DNA of 64,000 bases from positions 22,351,994 to 22,415,993 of the forward strand of contig CM067059.1 in NCBI GenBank assembly GCA_033980235.1, written 5' to 3'. The stretch comes from Diadema setosum (Eukaryota; Echinodermata; Echinoidea; Diadematoida; Diadematidae). Within the stretch, counting starts at the first letter, position 1. Each line of letters begins with the position of its first letter. A program made the translations under genes and the position numbers. The notes beneath the pieces are model-generated. The model was not told the DNA's origin, ran no database searches, and saw nothing but the letters and a program-made list of their open reading frames with translations. Shown piece by piece: positions 11,686 to 26,000 of this stretch.

Positions 11686-14600
11686 CTGGAGAGTGGCAAA
11701 AGAGAATTGGGTCGATTATGTTGATGATTTTGTATTTTACATCATCACTTGTTAACCTGTTCCTTACAGGAACCTGGTATACCAGGTTTTACCCAAAATG
11801 TAGACAAGAGTGGCTGCATTTGTGTCCTAAATTCATGTTTATTGGTGTTATACTGCCCAGAAAATGGCTTTGATAGAAAAATGAGTTTCTTCTACATATA
11901 TCTGTTTGATTTCTTCATGAGAACTGCATGTATTGCAGTATAATTTCCTTGTTTTCCAATGCAGTGTTTGGTTATTTTTCTACAAAACCCGTATGAAGAT
12001 GTACATGGTGATCACAGCTGAGCTCAGTAGAATTTTGTGTTCACTGACCCCATTCAGGTGCCTCTATTGTGTAGAACATGAGGGTGTGTGAACCCATGGG
12101 GATCAGCGCATGATCTATTCATACCTCGCACCCAATCAATACTTTGCACTGTTCGATAGCACATGTAGTTGACCATGGGAAGGGGGTAAGTGAACCCGCA
12201 AACATATGATTCAGCATGCCAAAATCCCAGGCACTATCATAACCCGGGTTACGACCTTCTGTAGCGGAATCTCATGTTCCTAAGATGTAGAGTTACACAC
12301 TGCTATCACAACCACCAAATTTTAGCAATCCACACTAACTATCCCATAGCTTACTCGTCAATGCTATGACATTTTTTTATGTAATCTCAATGATAATAAT
12401 TAATTTTTTTGATCATTTTTTTTTTCTAAAAAAAAGTTAATAAGCGACTTTGGTCATTCTGAGATTTATCTAAAGACTTTAATGTGATGACTTCATGAAA
12501 CGGACCCCTGGGGAAGGAAAAATAAGGAGACAATGAAAACAAGAACTTCCTGTTGATGACATCTCTCACCTTCATAGCAGCCTTGTCCTTGACCAGCACG
12601 GACCTGAGCTGACCGTTGAGCTCAAAGAAGACCTCCCTCTCTCCGGTCTTCTTGTTGAGGTCACCCATCGCCAGCAGGGTGATGTGGAGGGTCTTGCCCT
12701 TCTCAATCTCCACCTAGGAAGACAACAGCACCATAGCGTACTCATGTTACATTTGTGATGGTCCACCTTGACATCCACAAAAAGCAGGACAAAATGAATT
12801 TCCACTTTTCTACATACTTTAAGAAAGTAAGCTCTACAACTAAAAAAACTTGTTGAAATTGGACCATCCTAACCTACTCTAAAAGTGATCAAAATAAGAG
12901 AGATATAGGAGGTGCAGTTTCATAGAAAAATGAGAAAAGAGGATCTAAAGATGAGGGTCACTCGGGTGTGCTATGCAGAAGTATCAATAAAAGCATGTTT
13001 TATTTCCAAGAGAAAGCAGTGCCTGTGTGAAAAAATATGGTCTTGAAAAACTGCTAATATCTCTTTTTTAGTTTCAATTTAAGCCACTAAATTTTGAAAA
13101 TAGGTGGGGAAAAGATTTCTCTCCCAGGTAAGACAAACTTTAAAAATGTGAATCAGTCAACCCAAATGACTATTTGGTACGTAAATAGAGAATCGTTATC
13201 TGCGACTTTTGGTTGGTTGTAAGCAGGGAGGTCACATTTATAACAACTCCCTCCTATCATCCACATTTTAAGTTTGTGGATCTCTTGATGCAAGAACTTT
13301 CTATCAACACCAAAGCAGATGGGAAGAATTGCACCTGATACCAGCATACCATATCTCTAGCAATGTGTCAATCTACTCAAATGTTTCAGCAGTACGAAAT
13401 GAAGGTGTTCCCCTTTTTCACTTTCATTACCTTGAATACCTCATGGGCTTCCAATCAACTTAACATCAGAAGCATATGGCTTGATTATGAAGTATGCATG
13501 AAAGGACATAATATGGAAATATTTTTCCTATTATTAAGTAAACTGAAAAATCAGAACACAAATGATGACTTGAATTGATATTTGAAATCTGATCTTCACA
13601 AAATTTCCCTCATATCCCACCAGTAATTTGCCTGTCTATTTAATTCATTTTCATTATTAGGGAAATAATGACAGATCTTCTTTTTTTTCAGCAATGTTAA
13701 AAGTAAAAAAACAAAGGATTTTACTCAAAAAAAAAAAAGCGGTTGGCCAGCTGGACACATAGTAAACATATGATTGCAATGCCTCTAAAAATTCCAGTAT
13801 CAATCATAAAAGTTGAATCAAATAACACACTCTTCTGGGGGTACGGTGACAAGTAAGAGGGCGAGAAACTTACATTGAACTCTTCCGCAATATTTGGTCC
13901 AACCAAGAATATCTTGGTGTCCAGGCAGTCGACGGGGCCAAAGTCCTTCTTGAAGTTGGCGAAGTCGTCAAAGACCTTGGGGTAGAGGGCGGAGCTGACG
14001 ACGTCGACGTCCCGTATCCTGGGGCCGTGCCTCTCCACCAGCTCCTTCTTGTGAGTGTCGAAGTCAAAGGGGGGCAGGGTCTCCCCCGGTCGGCCATCGA
14101 TGCGCACCTTGTCCTTCAGAACCTAGTCAAGGTATGAAGATGCAGTTTTCCAGCTTAAATTAGAGCATAAAATGCAGCCAGAGTATAATTTTGTACTTTA
14201 AATGCATAAATTGACAAAATTGTTGAATAAAGGTGAACAGAAACACCTTCCTTCAAACAGCAGGAAAAATATATATATATATCAGTAATAATAATGACTA
14301 TGCTTGCAGACTTACAAAACTTATGGGACCAGCAAAAAAAAAAATATGTCTCTCTTTTACTTGGTTTAATTTGAAGGTGATCAAAGATTCTTCTCCTCTT
14401 GAGATCTTTCACAAACAGGAGTAAAATGGCTGAGAACTTATCGTGAAAATATCATGAAAGAGGGGCTACGTATGTGCATGCTCTAAATCAACCCAAAAGC
14501 AACTTGGTGGTCAATATTCTCGAGTGTCAGTATTGTTCTTCTCTCTGTTTCACCATCTTGACAGAGCTCTAATTTTAGAAAGAGGAAGCAAATATCACGG

Positions 14601-17600
14601 AAGCGTTAGATAGATGCTGGATCTGACCTTTGACCTAAGAGGTTCCGGGAAGCCCTGGTAGGGTTGCCCCAGGTATCCCTGCAGGAACTCCACCACAGAC
14701 GACGGGAAGGAGAGCTCATCCGCTTTCTCCTCCACCTGCTCGGCCGTCAGGTTGTTCTGGACCATGAACTGGGCGAGGTCTCCCACCACCTTGGAGGATG
14801 GTGTCACCTTGATGACAAGACAACCAAACATCACGGGAGAGTGAAAACTTTTGTTGTATTCAATACGAGCAGGTAATGATCTCATCGTCAAATATCATTT
14901 TTGGCATGATGATCATAAAGCTGAGATGAAGTGATGGCCTTTCAAGAATTCAGATTACACTAGAAATAAGCTACTGATTCTTATCTCTTACCCACTCCAA
15001 TTTCTAAGCATACTATGTTAATGAGGCATTGTTATCTTCCTCTGAGCTATTTTCTCTAGCATCAGGGTATCTTACATCACAATTTATAAGTGACACAGGC
15101 AACTAAACATGATTTTGAACAATTTGAAAACATCATAACCCTACAGTCACTGTTGTTCTTGTTAATGTTGTTGGGGTTTTTTTTTTCCACGAGCAGCTCT
15201 GTGTTACTGGCAGGTGATGCAAGTATTCACCTGGTACATAGTTACACACTTTGTCACTGGTACAAGCCTATTGCTTTAGGATTCTTTTTATTTCAAGCAT
15301 TTACCCTACCTACATACATATCGTGTCACTGAACACACAACCAGTCTCACCATACATAAATAAAGTATTGCATGTTACAATCATGGCAAATAATACAATC
15401 ATGGCAGGGTCACAGACTTCAGTTCAAAGTCTAGGCCATAATGGTCAGACTTCTGGTCTACCATTACAATGCTTCATCCTTGCCATCCAATCCTCCTTGG
15501 TTACAGAGCCGAGACTATCTTGCACCATCAAAACAGGTATCAGGCTTGCTAAATAAGGATTAGGATGCTCACCCTAGATGAACCCTGAACTGTACACAAT
15601 ACTGTTGGAGCCAGTTCTTTGACAATTACCCCCTGGACAACTACCCCAGACCCTTCCTCTGACCCTAACCCTAATCCTGAACCTAACCCTAACCTTAATC
15701 CAAATTCTAACTCTAAACTTAACCCTAACTCTAATCTTTACTTTGGGGTGGGGGGGGGGGGAGTAATTGTCCTCTGGGGTAATTGTCTTCAGGGGTAATT
15801 GCCCTGATACAAAGGAACCTCCATCCCTAACCACTCACTTTGATCAGGTCCCCGAGCAGCCGGTTTGCCTGGACGTAGGCCTTCTTCACCTCCTCAAACT
15901 GACTGCCTAGCCCGAGACTGAAGGCCTGGAACTGGAGGTTAGTGTACTGCCCTCCCGGGATCTCATTGCGGTAGATGTCGGCGTTGCCGCTCTTCATGGT
16001 CACGGTGCACTCGAAGGGGGCATAGAGCTGGCGGGCCACCTCCCAGTAGGCGCTGTACTTGAAGACCTCTTCCAGGGGGACACCTGTTAAGCAAGATCAG
16101 CACTCCAAATTGGTCTCATTCCATAATAAGAATGAGATAAATACAAGTGAATTCACTACAAAAAGCATGACTTTTAATATTATCAAAAGATATGAATCTT
16201 CTTCTGTTCAATTTGCCTCCTTCAGTCCTGAGATTATTGCAGATTTTCTCTACAGAGAACCATACGTTTGCAGCCCAAGCATCCCAATATGGTCAGCCTT
16301 TAACAAGCACATTGTAGTGAAGTGGTAACTATCTGTGGTACTATCTTAGTTGAGCACACACTCATCAATCAATGTCTGTTAATCTTTACACCAACATGGC
16401 ATACACACATGACAATGTCGGAAATAGCAAAGTCTGACGACCAGACTTTTCGTCATCCTGGCTGGAAGGTACACACATGATTTCCATTTCACTCTCTTTC
16501 ACTTGATCCTTATTGGAAGACCACATTTTTATGTCTTGAAGATGTTCTGTATGACTAACAAAGCAACTGCTGAGTCTCAACATTATTGTATAAGTGGAAA
16601 TTTTTGCACACATAATTTTTTGCACTTGGCCAGGTGACATGAATTTTGCACGTTTTTAATTTTACCAGTCATAACACTTGAGCAAACACTTAAAACACCT
16701 CATCACAGCTACAGCAGCTAAGGGCTTTGGCAGGACATAATTACGGTAAAAGATGACTGGGCAGCATTACAACAGCCAAGTCACTCATGCTATATGACTA
16801 GCAAATGTGAAACAAATAACATCAGAAGATATATCTCACCAATATACCCACCTTGGAACCAAAGATTTAAAATAACAGTATACATAACAAGCATAAAATT
16901 CAAGCGCTTTTATTCCTCCACTAGTTTCATGCTATGCAAAATGCACAAAAATTTCTAACCTACGAAAAATTTAATTTCTAAAGTACTAGTTGGATTGATC
17001 CTGCCACTCACCAGTGTCCATGTTAGTGCCTTCCAGAGCAGCCACGATGGCACCCATGCTAGGTTGGGACGTCATCCCAGACATCGAGTCCACTGCCACG
17101 TCCACCACGTCGGCCCCCGCCTGAGCTGCTGCCAGCATGGCCGCCACTCCGGCACCGGAGGTGTCGTGGGTGTGGATGTGGATGGGCATGTCGGGGAAGC
17201 GGTCTCTCAGAGCGGATACAAGAATGGTGGCGGCCTTCGGTTTCAGGAGACCCGCCATATCCTGGGGTTCAAAGACAAAGTTACAATTTCACGGTTTAGA
17301 GAGTAAACTGGTGTCACCTAATCTTAAATTACAAACCGACCTTCTGGATCCATTACTGTCAAAATTCATTTCATTCCAACCATCTCTGCACACACAGTCC
17401 AATAGCTTCTCCAAGTCTCATCAATGATTTCCTAACTTACCTATACTTGGGCTATCATAAAGACAGCTACTTGAGACAAAGAGTCTTCAAAGTTTATTTA
17501 CATTTATCTTCGAATTTCAGACAAGTAATGACAATAACTTCACAGCTTTGAGAGGCATACCAAAAACCAAAAATGTCAGAACATCATATGGTACAAACTG

Positions 17601-20600
17601 GATTAATTTCTTACCCCTGACATACACTTTTGATTTTTTTTTTTTAATATTTAATTCACAACCCTACAAGCACAAAATAAGATGTATGGGGGTGGTACAT
17701 ATGAAAAACAGAAAAAACAAAACCTGCAAATGACACTCACCACCCACCCACACACACATACATACACACAAATGTACACATTAAGTACATTGTACATGCA
17801 GAATTAAAAAAAGACTGACACATGTACACATGCCCCACAAGGACATTTTAACCCATGCACACCACACACTAACACGCACATCTTACTCACACACACATTC
17901 ACATCCATACACATACATACATACAGACGTATTCAAACACACTCATAAACAAACTTACACGAGCACACACACACAAAAAGAAACATGTTTACACCCAATA
18001 CAGGTACCTTAATGCACAGGATGTGGGTTCCAGCCTTGACCAGCTCTGTGGCGAGATCAAGGTAGTAGTCCAACGTGTACTTGCTCTTGGTGGGGTCTGA
18101 CACGTCACCGCTGTACGAGATGGCAGCCTCCACCACCCCACCAGATGCACCGGCCGCCTCCATGCCCAGGATCAGGTTGGGGAGGTAGTTCAGACAGTCG
18201 AAGACGCGGAAAATGTCCATCCCACTCTTGTGTGCCACTTCACAGAACCTGCAAATCAGAAATACAACAAATTAAATGATGGCTGACCTTGAGTCTTCTT
18301 GTCTATCACTCAAGAGAGATATTCACCAAAATTTGAAGGAGAGCATGTTTGTTTGTTTTGTTTGGTTTGGTTTGGTTTGGTTTTTTTTTTTTTTTTTTTT
18401 TTTTTTTTGGGGGGGGGGGTAATTGAGATAGAAGTGGTGACTGAAAAGCAATGGATTGGTGAATATGTGACTAAATATCTGATTAATGATGTCACAGCAC
18501 CAGAGATGCCAAGGTCAGAGAGCAGCAAGGCGTGAGATTGCGCAGATTACATCGTAATCTCAAGGGTGTGGGAGGGGTTCTACCCTCTTCCATAGTCAGG
18601 AGCTTCAGCATTTTGAATCTGTAAATTGTGCAATCTTGTGTACACTGAATAGATTACTGTATACGCTATAATTTTCGCGTACATAAATTTTTGCGAATTG
18701 CCGATGTCACACATTTTCACGAGTGGTTAAATTCGCGAATGGAGGACCAGAGAAAATATGAAGTGGCAAAGAAAGTGTGAATTTTCAACTTACTAGCAAC
18801 GAATGCTACCACAGCGACTGGGCTGTGTATACTAAATGTAGTAACCGTTAGTTAGACGTGGACATGCATATGTATGTAAACAAGCTTAGCCAGTATGGTC
18901 TGTTCGGTAAGCTGTAAAATGTTCGTATCGTCAAGGCAAGGGATTCATTTTGGAAGGTAATATTTTCGCGTGTTGTTAATTTCGCGAATAGCTCCCGACT
19001 CGCAAAATTCGCGAAAATAAAACCCACGCGAAATATATAGCGTATACAGTATTTAGGCTTATTCTGGCAAAAGCAATACTTTCTTTTAAAAAGTGACTAT
19101 TTCAGTGGTTGGAAATCACTCTTTGTGCATTTTGAGGGTCTTTTATGTGAGTATAAGGCTTGTCAGGCGTGTGAGCACAAGAAAGACTCGAGATATGAAT
19201 CTCAATCTAAGGCATGAGACTTGATAGCTCTGCTGCTCATCTCACACAGCATTCTATTGGCAGCTCAACCCTTCCTTCTCAGTCATGTGACTGCCCCATC
19301 ACTTGATTAAAACTCATCCTTTGCTTTCATCACAGAGGGAATGACTTATTATTCTCTTCAAAACTCGCATCAACAGAATAATTTTTTTAAATGGATATTC
19401 TGTCTTGGAGGATGTATAAGAGAGCAGTGTTTCTCACATCCAAGAGCAGTGTCATGCAGAAAATATTTTTGACACTAGCAGAATGTCCATTTCAAAGATT
19501 TTACATAATTTCAAACTCAGTACTAATGTCTAAATGCAGCTTGACAAACACACACAAAAACAGAAGAAAAACAAGAACTGCATAACACATATCAAAAGAG
19601 ATGCTAACAGTCAGCAAACACTCTTTTCTTACAACCAACAATTGCGCTTAAACAGAAACAGCAACCACTAATACTCATTACAAAGCTTTTTTATGCCTCC
19701 GCAACAAAGTGGCCGGAGGCATTATGTTTTCGGGTCGTCCGTCCGTCCGTCCGTACGTCCGTCCGTCCCGTTTTGTTTTTGTCGATATCTCAAGAACCGT
19801 GTGGTGGTTTTACATCAAACTTGGTATGAGGGTATATCCTTGGGGGATAATACTTTGTGTGGATTTTAGGGTCACAGGGTCAAAGGTCGAAGGTCACAGA
19901 TTATTTTGTGAAAAAAAAAATTGAAATTTCATGTTTTTCTCCATATCTCACAAATGGTTCAAGGTATCTTCATGGAACTTTGACATATGCTTGTACCGAT
20001 GGGCAATGATTATCTAGGGAAGTTGGAGGTCATGGGTCAAAGGTCAGGGGGTCAAAGGTCAAGGTCAACTCCTCAAAATATCACTACTTTCCTTAAAATG
20101 CAATATGCCTGAAGGTTTTTTTTTTTTTTTAACTCGATGTATGGCATGTATTACCCAATATACATTTTTGGGGAAGTTTCTTGCCAAAAGGTCAAAGGTC
20201 AAAAGGTAAAAGGTCAAGTGAAAGTGCTAAATTGCACTTTTTCCTCTGTATCTCGAAAAGTAACTCAAGGTATCATCATGAAACTTACATATTTATGCAT
20301 GTTCAACCTAACAGTGATTCTCTTTGGAACTGTGAGGTCAAAGGTCAAAGGCCAGGTTTAGATAATGCTATTTTCCCATTTGATACTGAAATTATACTTT
20401 TTCTCAATACCTTGAAAATTACTCAATGCATAAACTTATAAAAGGGTCAAAAGTCAAGTAAAAATCATCAGTTCCCCAAATACCTGCACTCTGACATTTT
20501 AATCATTCATCCAATTGAACCTAGTTCTAGGAAAGTGAACATTCAGCACATTTGTGTCAAACCTGTCATTTTAATATTTTGCCAATTGTGTGAAACTGTC

Positions 20601-22993
20601 ATCACACATTGTCAAGACATTGTCCTATTATATAGACCTATTAGGAGAACCATGCATTATGGCGGAGGCATATCAGTAGCTGTAGCGATATATCTAGTTA
20701 AGGATATTTTCACTCTACAAAAGCAAAATTTTGTTGTTTTGGTTGGTTTGGAATTATGCTGCTATCAAAAAAAAAAGGGGGGGGGGGGGGGAGTAAAGCC
20801 CTCTTGATCTGCCACACTTCTTATTCTCTTGCGCCAATTTTGTTTTTTCCTCCTAACTTTCTTGTTCCAGAACTTTCTGCCATGGGAGTTCAACAAGCAC
20901 TGACTGTTGGGGAACTACTTACTTGTAGACCACATTGTCTGGGTAGCTGGTGTAGCCAACAGCATTCGCCCCCCTGAGCAGCATCTGGAACGGTATGTTG
21001 GGGACGAGTTTTCGAAGGGTCTCCAGCCGTTCCCACGGACACTCGTGGAGGAATCGCATCGCTACGTCAAACGTGGCACCTGCAAAAGGATCACCCGTCA
21101 TCATCATACTATTATTAGCACTGTCTCAATATAAACTCTATTGAGTATTCAGATTCATATGATTATGTGTTTGACTGACTGAACTGATTAGAAGTTACTC
21201 TCAGCATTATATTCATTCAAAGTGACATTGTTTATGTATGATATTTGATGGAGATTGTCTGGAACCATTCCTAACCCGTATCTTCATATCATGACACTTT
21301 GATCTTTGTATATGTTTTTTTTTTTTTTTTAACTTACTTTGGAGAACATCTCACAGACTCAAAGGAATATCCAGGTGAAATGGCATTACAGCAATTAATT
21401 CAGTCTTGTTTTGCAAAACATGAATGCTTGTGCATTTTGTCTCTTTTTCATTTCCAGGAAAAATCTGTACTTTATATGAGTTTTTATTGTCAATATTGGT
21501 TGTAACACCTTCCAGGATCCTGTAACATGTGAGTACATTGTCTACCCATACAGGACACTAGGACAGATCTAAACACTAAACATTCTACCTCACACACTAA
21601 CACTGAAGTAAAGCAAGGGTGTGGCATCAACCCCTCCCCCCTAAAAAAAAAAAGAACATTTTCACCATCAAAACAGATATCAAGGCATCATTACTGATAT
21701 CCAAGAGGCAAACTCACCTCCCCAATTCTCCAAGCTGAAGAGGTTCTGGAAGTTGTGGGCCACAAAGGGTGAGATGTTCTTCAGGTCATAGGTCCTGACG
21801 CGGGTTGCCAGCAGGGACTGGTGGGCATCCCTGTAGGTGGTGTCCATGAGCATGAGACCGGGATTGTTTCGCACCGCCTTGGCAAAGGCTTCTGGTCCCT
21901 CTCTCAGCAAGATGTCTCGGTGACCCGTGGGCGGGCTCTGGTCTATGGTGGTGGCAAAACCAGGTGATGTGGTATATGTTATATTTCTGTGATGACAGAC
22001 ATCATTTACAAACTTCACAGTTGCCACGAATGATCAAGATCATAAGTGACAAAAACAGTCGCTAGGAAGGCTTACTAGGAGTACAAAGTTATAATACTTT
22101 TATTAGTGGAAAAATGAGCAAAGAAAATGGGATTCCATAGGGATACGAACCCAAGACCTCCGGATTGCTAGCCCGGTGCTCCACCGACTGAGCTACAGAG
22201 AGCCCTAGTACAGTGTTCATCCCGGAAACCCTAAATTCTCAATGCTCAAATGGTCAGAAGCAGTGTGTATGTGTGTGACACACACGCACACACTTGAACC
22301 TGGCATAAACCTGAAGGATAATTCAACTTGGGGATAAATGCGAGGGATCACCGAAGTGATGCAGCTTTTTGAGTATATAACAAATGCAAACTAAGAAGGA
22401 ATCTGACCAGAAATGAATACAATTCATAAGTGGAAAAATGAGCAAAGAAAATGGGATTCCATCGAGATACTTTTATCTGAAACATCTACAAATGATGCAC
22501 CCAGCTATATTTACATCAAAAGGCCAAAGGCAAGATTTGAGGAATGTATATTCTAACAGAAAGCAATACAACCAAAGGCAGATCTCAAAGAATATTACGG
22601 CATAATCAAGCACATATCGAGAAAGACACAGCTACCCAAAGACCAGTGAGTCAGCTGTAAAGATGATGCTCATCTGAAAGAATCATAACGCAGCTATCTT
22701 GGTCACATGATTGTGAGTCTTCATAATATTTAAGTCTGTGTCCAATGTTACTTTTTTCATACTTCAAGTGAAAGCATGCTTCAAGCATGTTTATCTCTGG
22801 TAATCTACATATTAAAGATAGTCATATACAGTGTCAAATTTGTCTTTAATTGATCCTTATCATGGAAAGTCAGTCTTCCCACTAGCTTCACAACTGACAA
22901 GATACACATCAAGGACATTATACTTTTAGGTATCATCTTGATTGTGAACACTTATCAACAAATTCTCTCTTTGGTGAGGATTTCCCATCACCA

Positions 22994-23026
<33 letters not shown>

Positions 23027-26000
23027 GGGGGGGGGGGGGGGCGGCAGTACTATAACATAAGTCAGACTTTAATATCTTGGGAGTTTGTCGTTTTCAACTT
23101 AAAGGGTACTTATACAAAAGGCAAGAATACAGATTTCACAATGACAAAGAATACAGCACATGTTTTATTTTTTTTTATTTATTTTTTTTTTTTTTTGTTG
23201 CAAACAATGGAAAGGCTGCATATAAAGCCCATGTTTCCTTTAAATACATGTATGCATGATTGGTACACTAACTGTCAGTCATGTGGGGTCACATGAACGG
23301 CTGGTGGATCAGGGTCTTTTCGACCTTAGCTCGAGAGATATAGGTACAGCATTGCACAGATATATGCATACAAGGCATGGCAGATTAGGAAACAGGTTCA
23401 GCTCCCTTCCACAGCACTATTAGGAGACTACAGACAGAAGGCAGCCATGCATTATAACCACAGCTATCAGTGCATTGCTAAGGATCTGAAAGAGAGAATA
23501 CAAGTACATTATGTCTGTCCATGCATGACCACAGATATCGCTGCACTGCTAAGAATCTGAAGAGAGAATATATAATGTATTTCCATGCATGACCACAGTT
23601 ATTATTGCACTGCTCAAGACCTGAAAAGAGAAAACATGTCAGGCTAAAAATAGGCAGAATGGGTCTGTCCCACAGAGCCGAGCAAAGCAGTGACCAGGTT
23701 GGCTGCCAAGATGGATTGAAGTCTACACCAACCCTCGAAATACCCACTGGCCATGGGCAATTTGCCGCACATTACTGAACTATTAGTTGGTAGACAATAC
23801 TTTTTGTACAGAAGAGTTGAAACTGAAACATATAAGAAATACATATGGCATATATAAGTACACCTTGCTCAGGATAATTAAATTCAACGCTATGTAGCTA
23901 ACTAAAGCACTAGTTGAAATAATGTGGAATAGACATGAATCTTGACTATTCAATATTTTTACCTACAAGTGACCACAATGTAGTAAATATCAATAGATAG
24001 ATAATACATTTACATAATTATTCATAACTTGGAAAGAGATTGACAGCAAAGGAATCAGAGTACACAGGTGACAGGAATAATAAACTGACATCCAAACGCC
24101 AGAATGTTAGCAATGCCTGTAGTAGTGCTAGATGCTCAGCAAACTAAATAAACTAACATGTTTAAAGTACAAAGAGTAAAACCACCAGAAGTACCGACAG
24201 AATGCATCAGCTCATCAATATTAAGAATGTACCTTTGCAAGAGTTTCCCCCGACACAGTAACTGAATTTGCTCATCCGTCTAATGTCTCAAACAATGCCT
24301 GAACAGTTTCGTAAATCTGGATTCGTCTTTGTGACCTTAGCGTCTCTTCCATGTCGTAGTGAATTCTGAGTGGCATTGTGACCTGGAAAGTTGACCCACT
24401 TAGCATCATGTATCCATGGAGACATGGCGAGAGAGATAATTTCTCTTTTTAACCTTCCAACCACCACCACATCACTGCTATACAGTGGAAAGCCATGGCG
24501 TTATATAAAACTTTTGTCAGATTCATTTTCCAATGTATGCAGGAATTCTGTCCCTTTTTGATGGCATTAACCTAGTGGAAAATGTTGAGTGCAGTCACAT
24601 GCAAAAAACAATAAACAAGCAAAAGTCACAAGCATGTCCATAAAAGAAAGAGTAATTATCACAACCTAAGTATTTTAGTGCTGCTATTGATGAAGGTCTC
24701 ACAAATACTGTCAATTCTCCATATTTTTGCCTGGGTTTTGTATGGCAAAAAAAAAAAAGAGGAAAAATTTTTTAACCCATTGGAGACAAGTCCCAAGAAT
24801 ACTCGGGCAGGTATCTATCGAAACTGTGTGTTATGAATAGCAAAATCAATCCATCCTCAATGGGTTAAAAACACAAATCTGTGAAACAGTAAGAGCATAT
24901 TCAGTTACTGTGTTGATCAGCTCCCATAGAATAGCAGAAAAAAAAAAAAGTCAGCCATAGTTAGAACAAACAGTATTAGGCATTAGCGTTAACATCACTG
25001 CACAACTCACCAGGGCCATGTCGACCTGTAATATAGCGGAAACAAATATTTATGTTTGCAAAGTGAGTAAACTAACATAACCTCTTGAGTGCATGGTGTG
25101 GATCTTTTTTTATTTCTGTTCTACAATGTCTTGTGCCTGTTAAAGGTCCTGTTTACTTTTGGGAGCAGTGATTTAAGAAATGTTCAAGATATCACTTTTG
25201 ATGCATCTGTATCACAAAACATCCTACCATATAAAAGTTTTGCAATAAAGCCTAAAATATAAGGAGATATCACCATTTTTTCATTAAACCATAACTGTAT
25301 ATGGTTTAGTCTGGAAACATTTTTATTGTAACTATTGTTTACATTTTGTATATTTAACAATACTTAACATTGATTATTCTGGTTCAAATTTTTACATCGG
25401 CTGTTTCTGTTCTTATAACTCACATTTTAGAAGTATTTTGAAGAACTAATGCTGGGTTTTTATTTCATCTGCAAATGGTAAATTATGCCTTTAAAGGTAC
25501 TTGAAGTTGATATTAGTTTTGAGCAACTCGGCATCAAAAGTAGCCCAAGCTCACAAGTTAGTGGCTTTGTACGAGAAGCCTGAAAGATTGATGACACACT
25601 GGTCAAACTTGTACAGAGACTGGTTCAGATTGATAATACCTCACTATACAGTCTTATTTGCAATAGAGAAAAATGGCTGCAACTTGAAGGGGTTAGGCAT
25701 GATTCAGACAGGAACACGAACACATTCTCAAACTACCGTAGTCTCCAACACTACTTGCCCTTCAGTATTTACCACAACAACTTGGTGAATCATGAGTAAC
25801 AATTACAAGTCTTCAAATCGGTACTCATGACTGACATTTTGCTGTTGTTCTGTTAAAGAAGAAGAGTGCCATACATTCCAATGAGTACATTATTACCATT
25901 CGTAGGTTAAAGAGAAACTTTCACGCCACAGCATTTTCAATTAGAGTTTAGAAATATAGAGTACCAATTTGATGATGTCAGTCTTTTGCTATAGCTTGGG

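Noticed and set aside
15655..15740. Interstitial telomere from a chromosome fusion
   Set aside because: Units are degenerate and bounded by inverted GGGGTAATTG copies, which indicates a dispersed element.
15574..15834. Arg-Val repeat ORF on the minus strand
   Set aside because: Translation of the telomere-like repeat; overlaps the exon 14 boundary by chance.
22136..22206. tRNA-Ala gene
   Set aside because: The acceptor stem does not pair well, the sequence runs into a repeated tail, and truncated copies exist; better explained as a SINE head.
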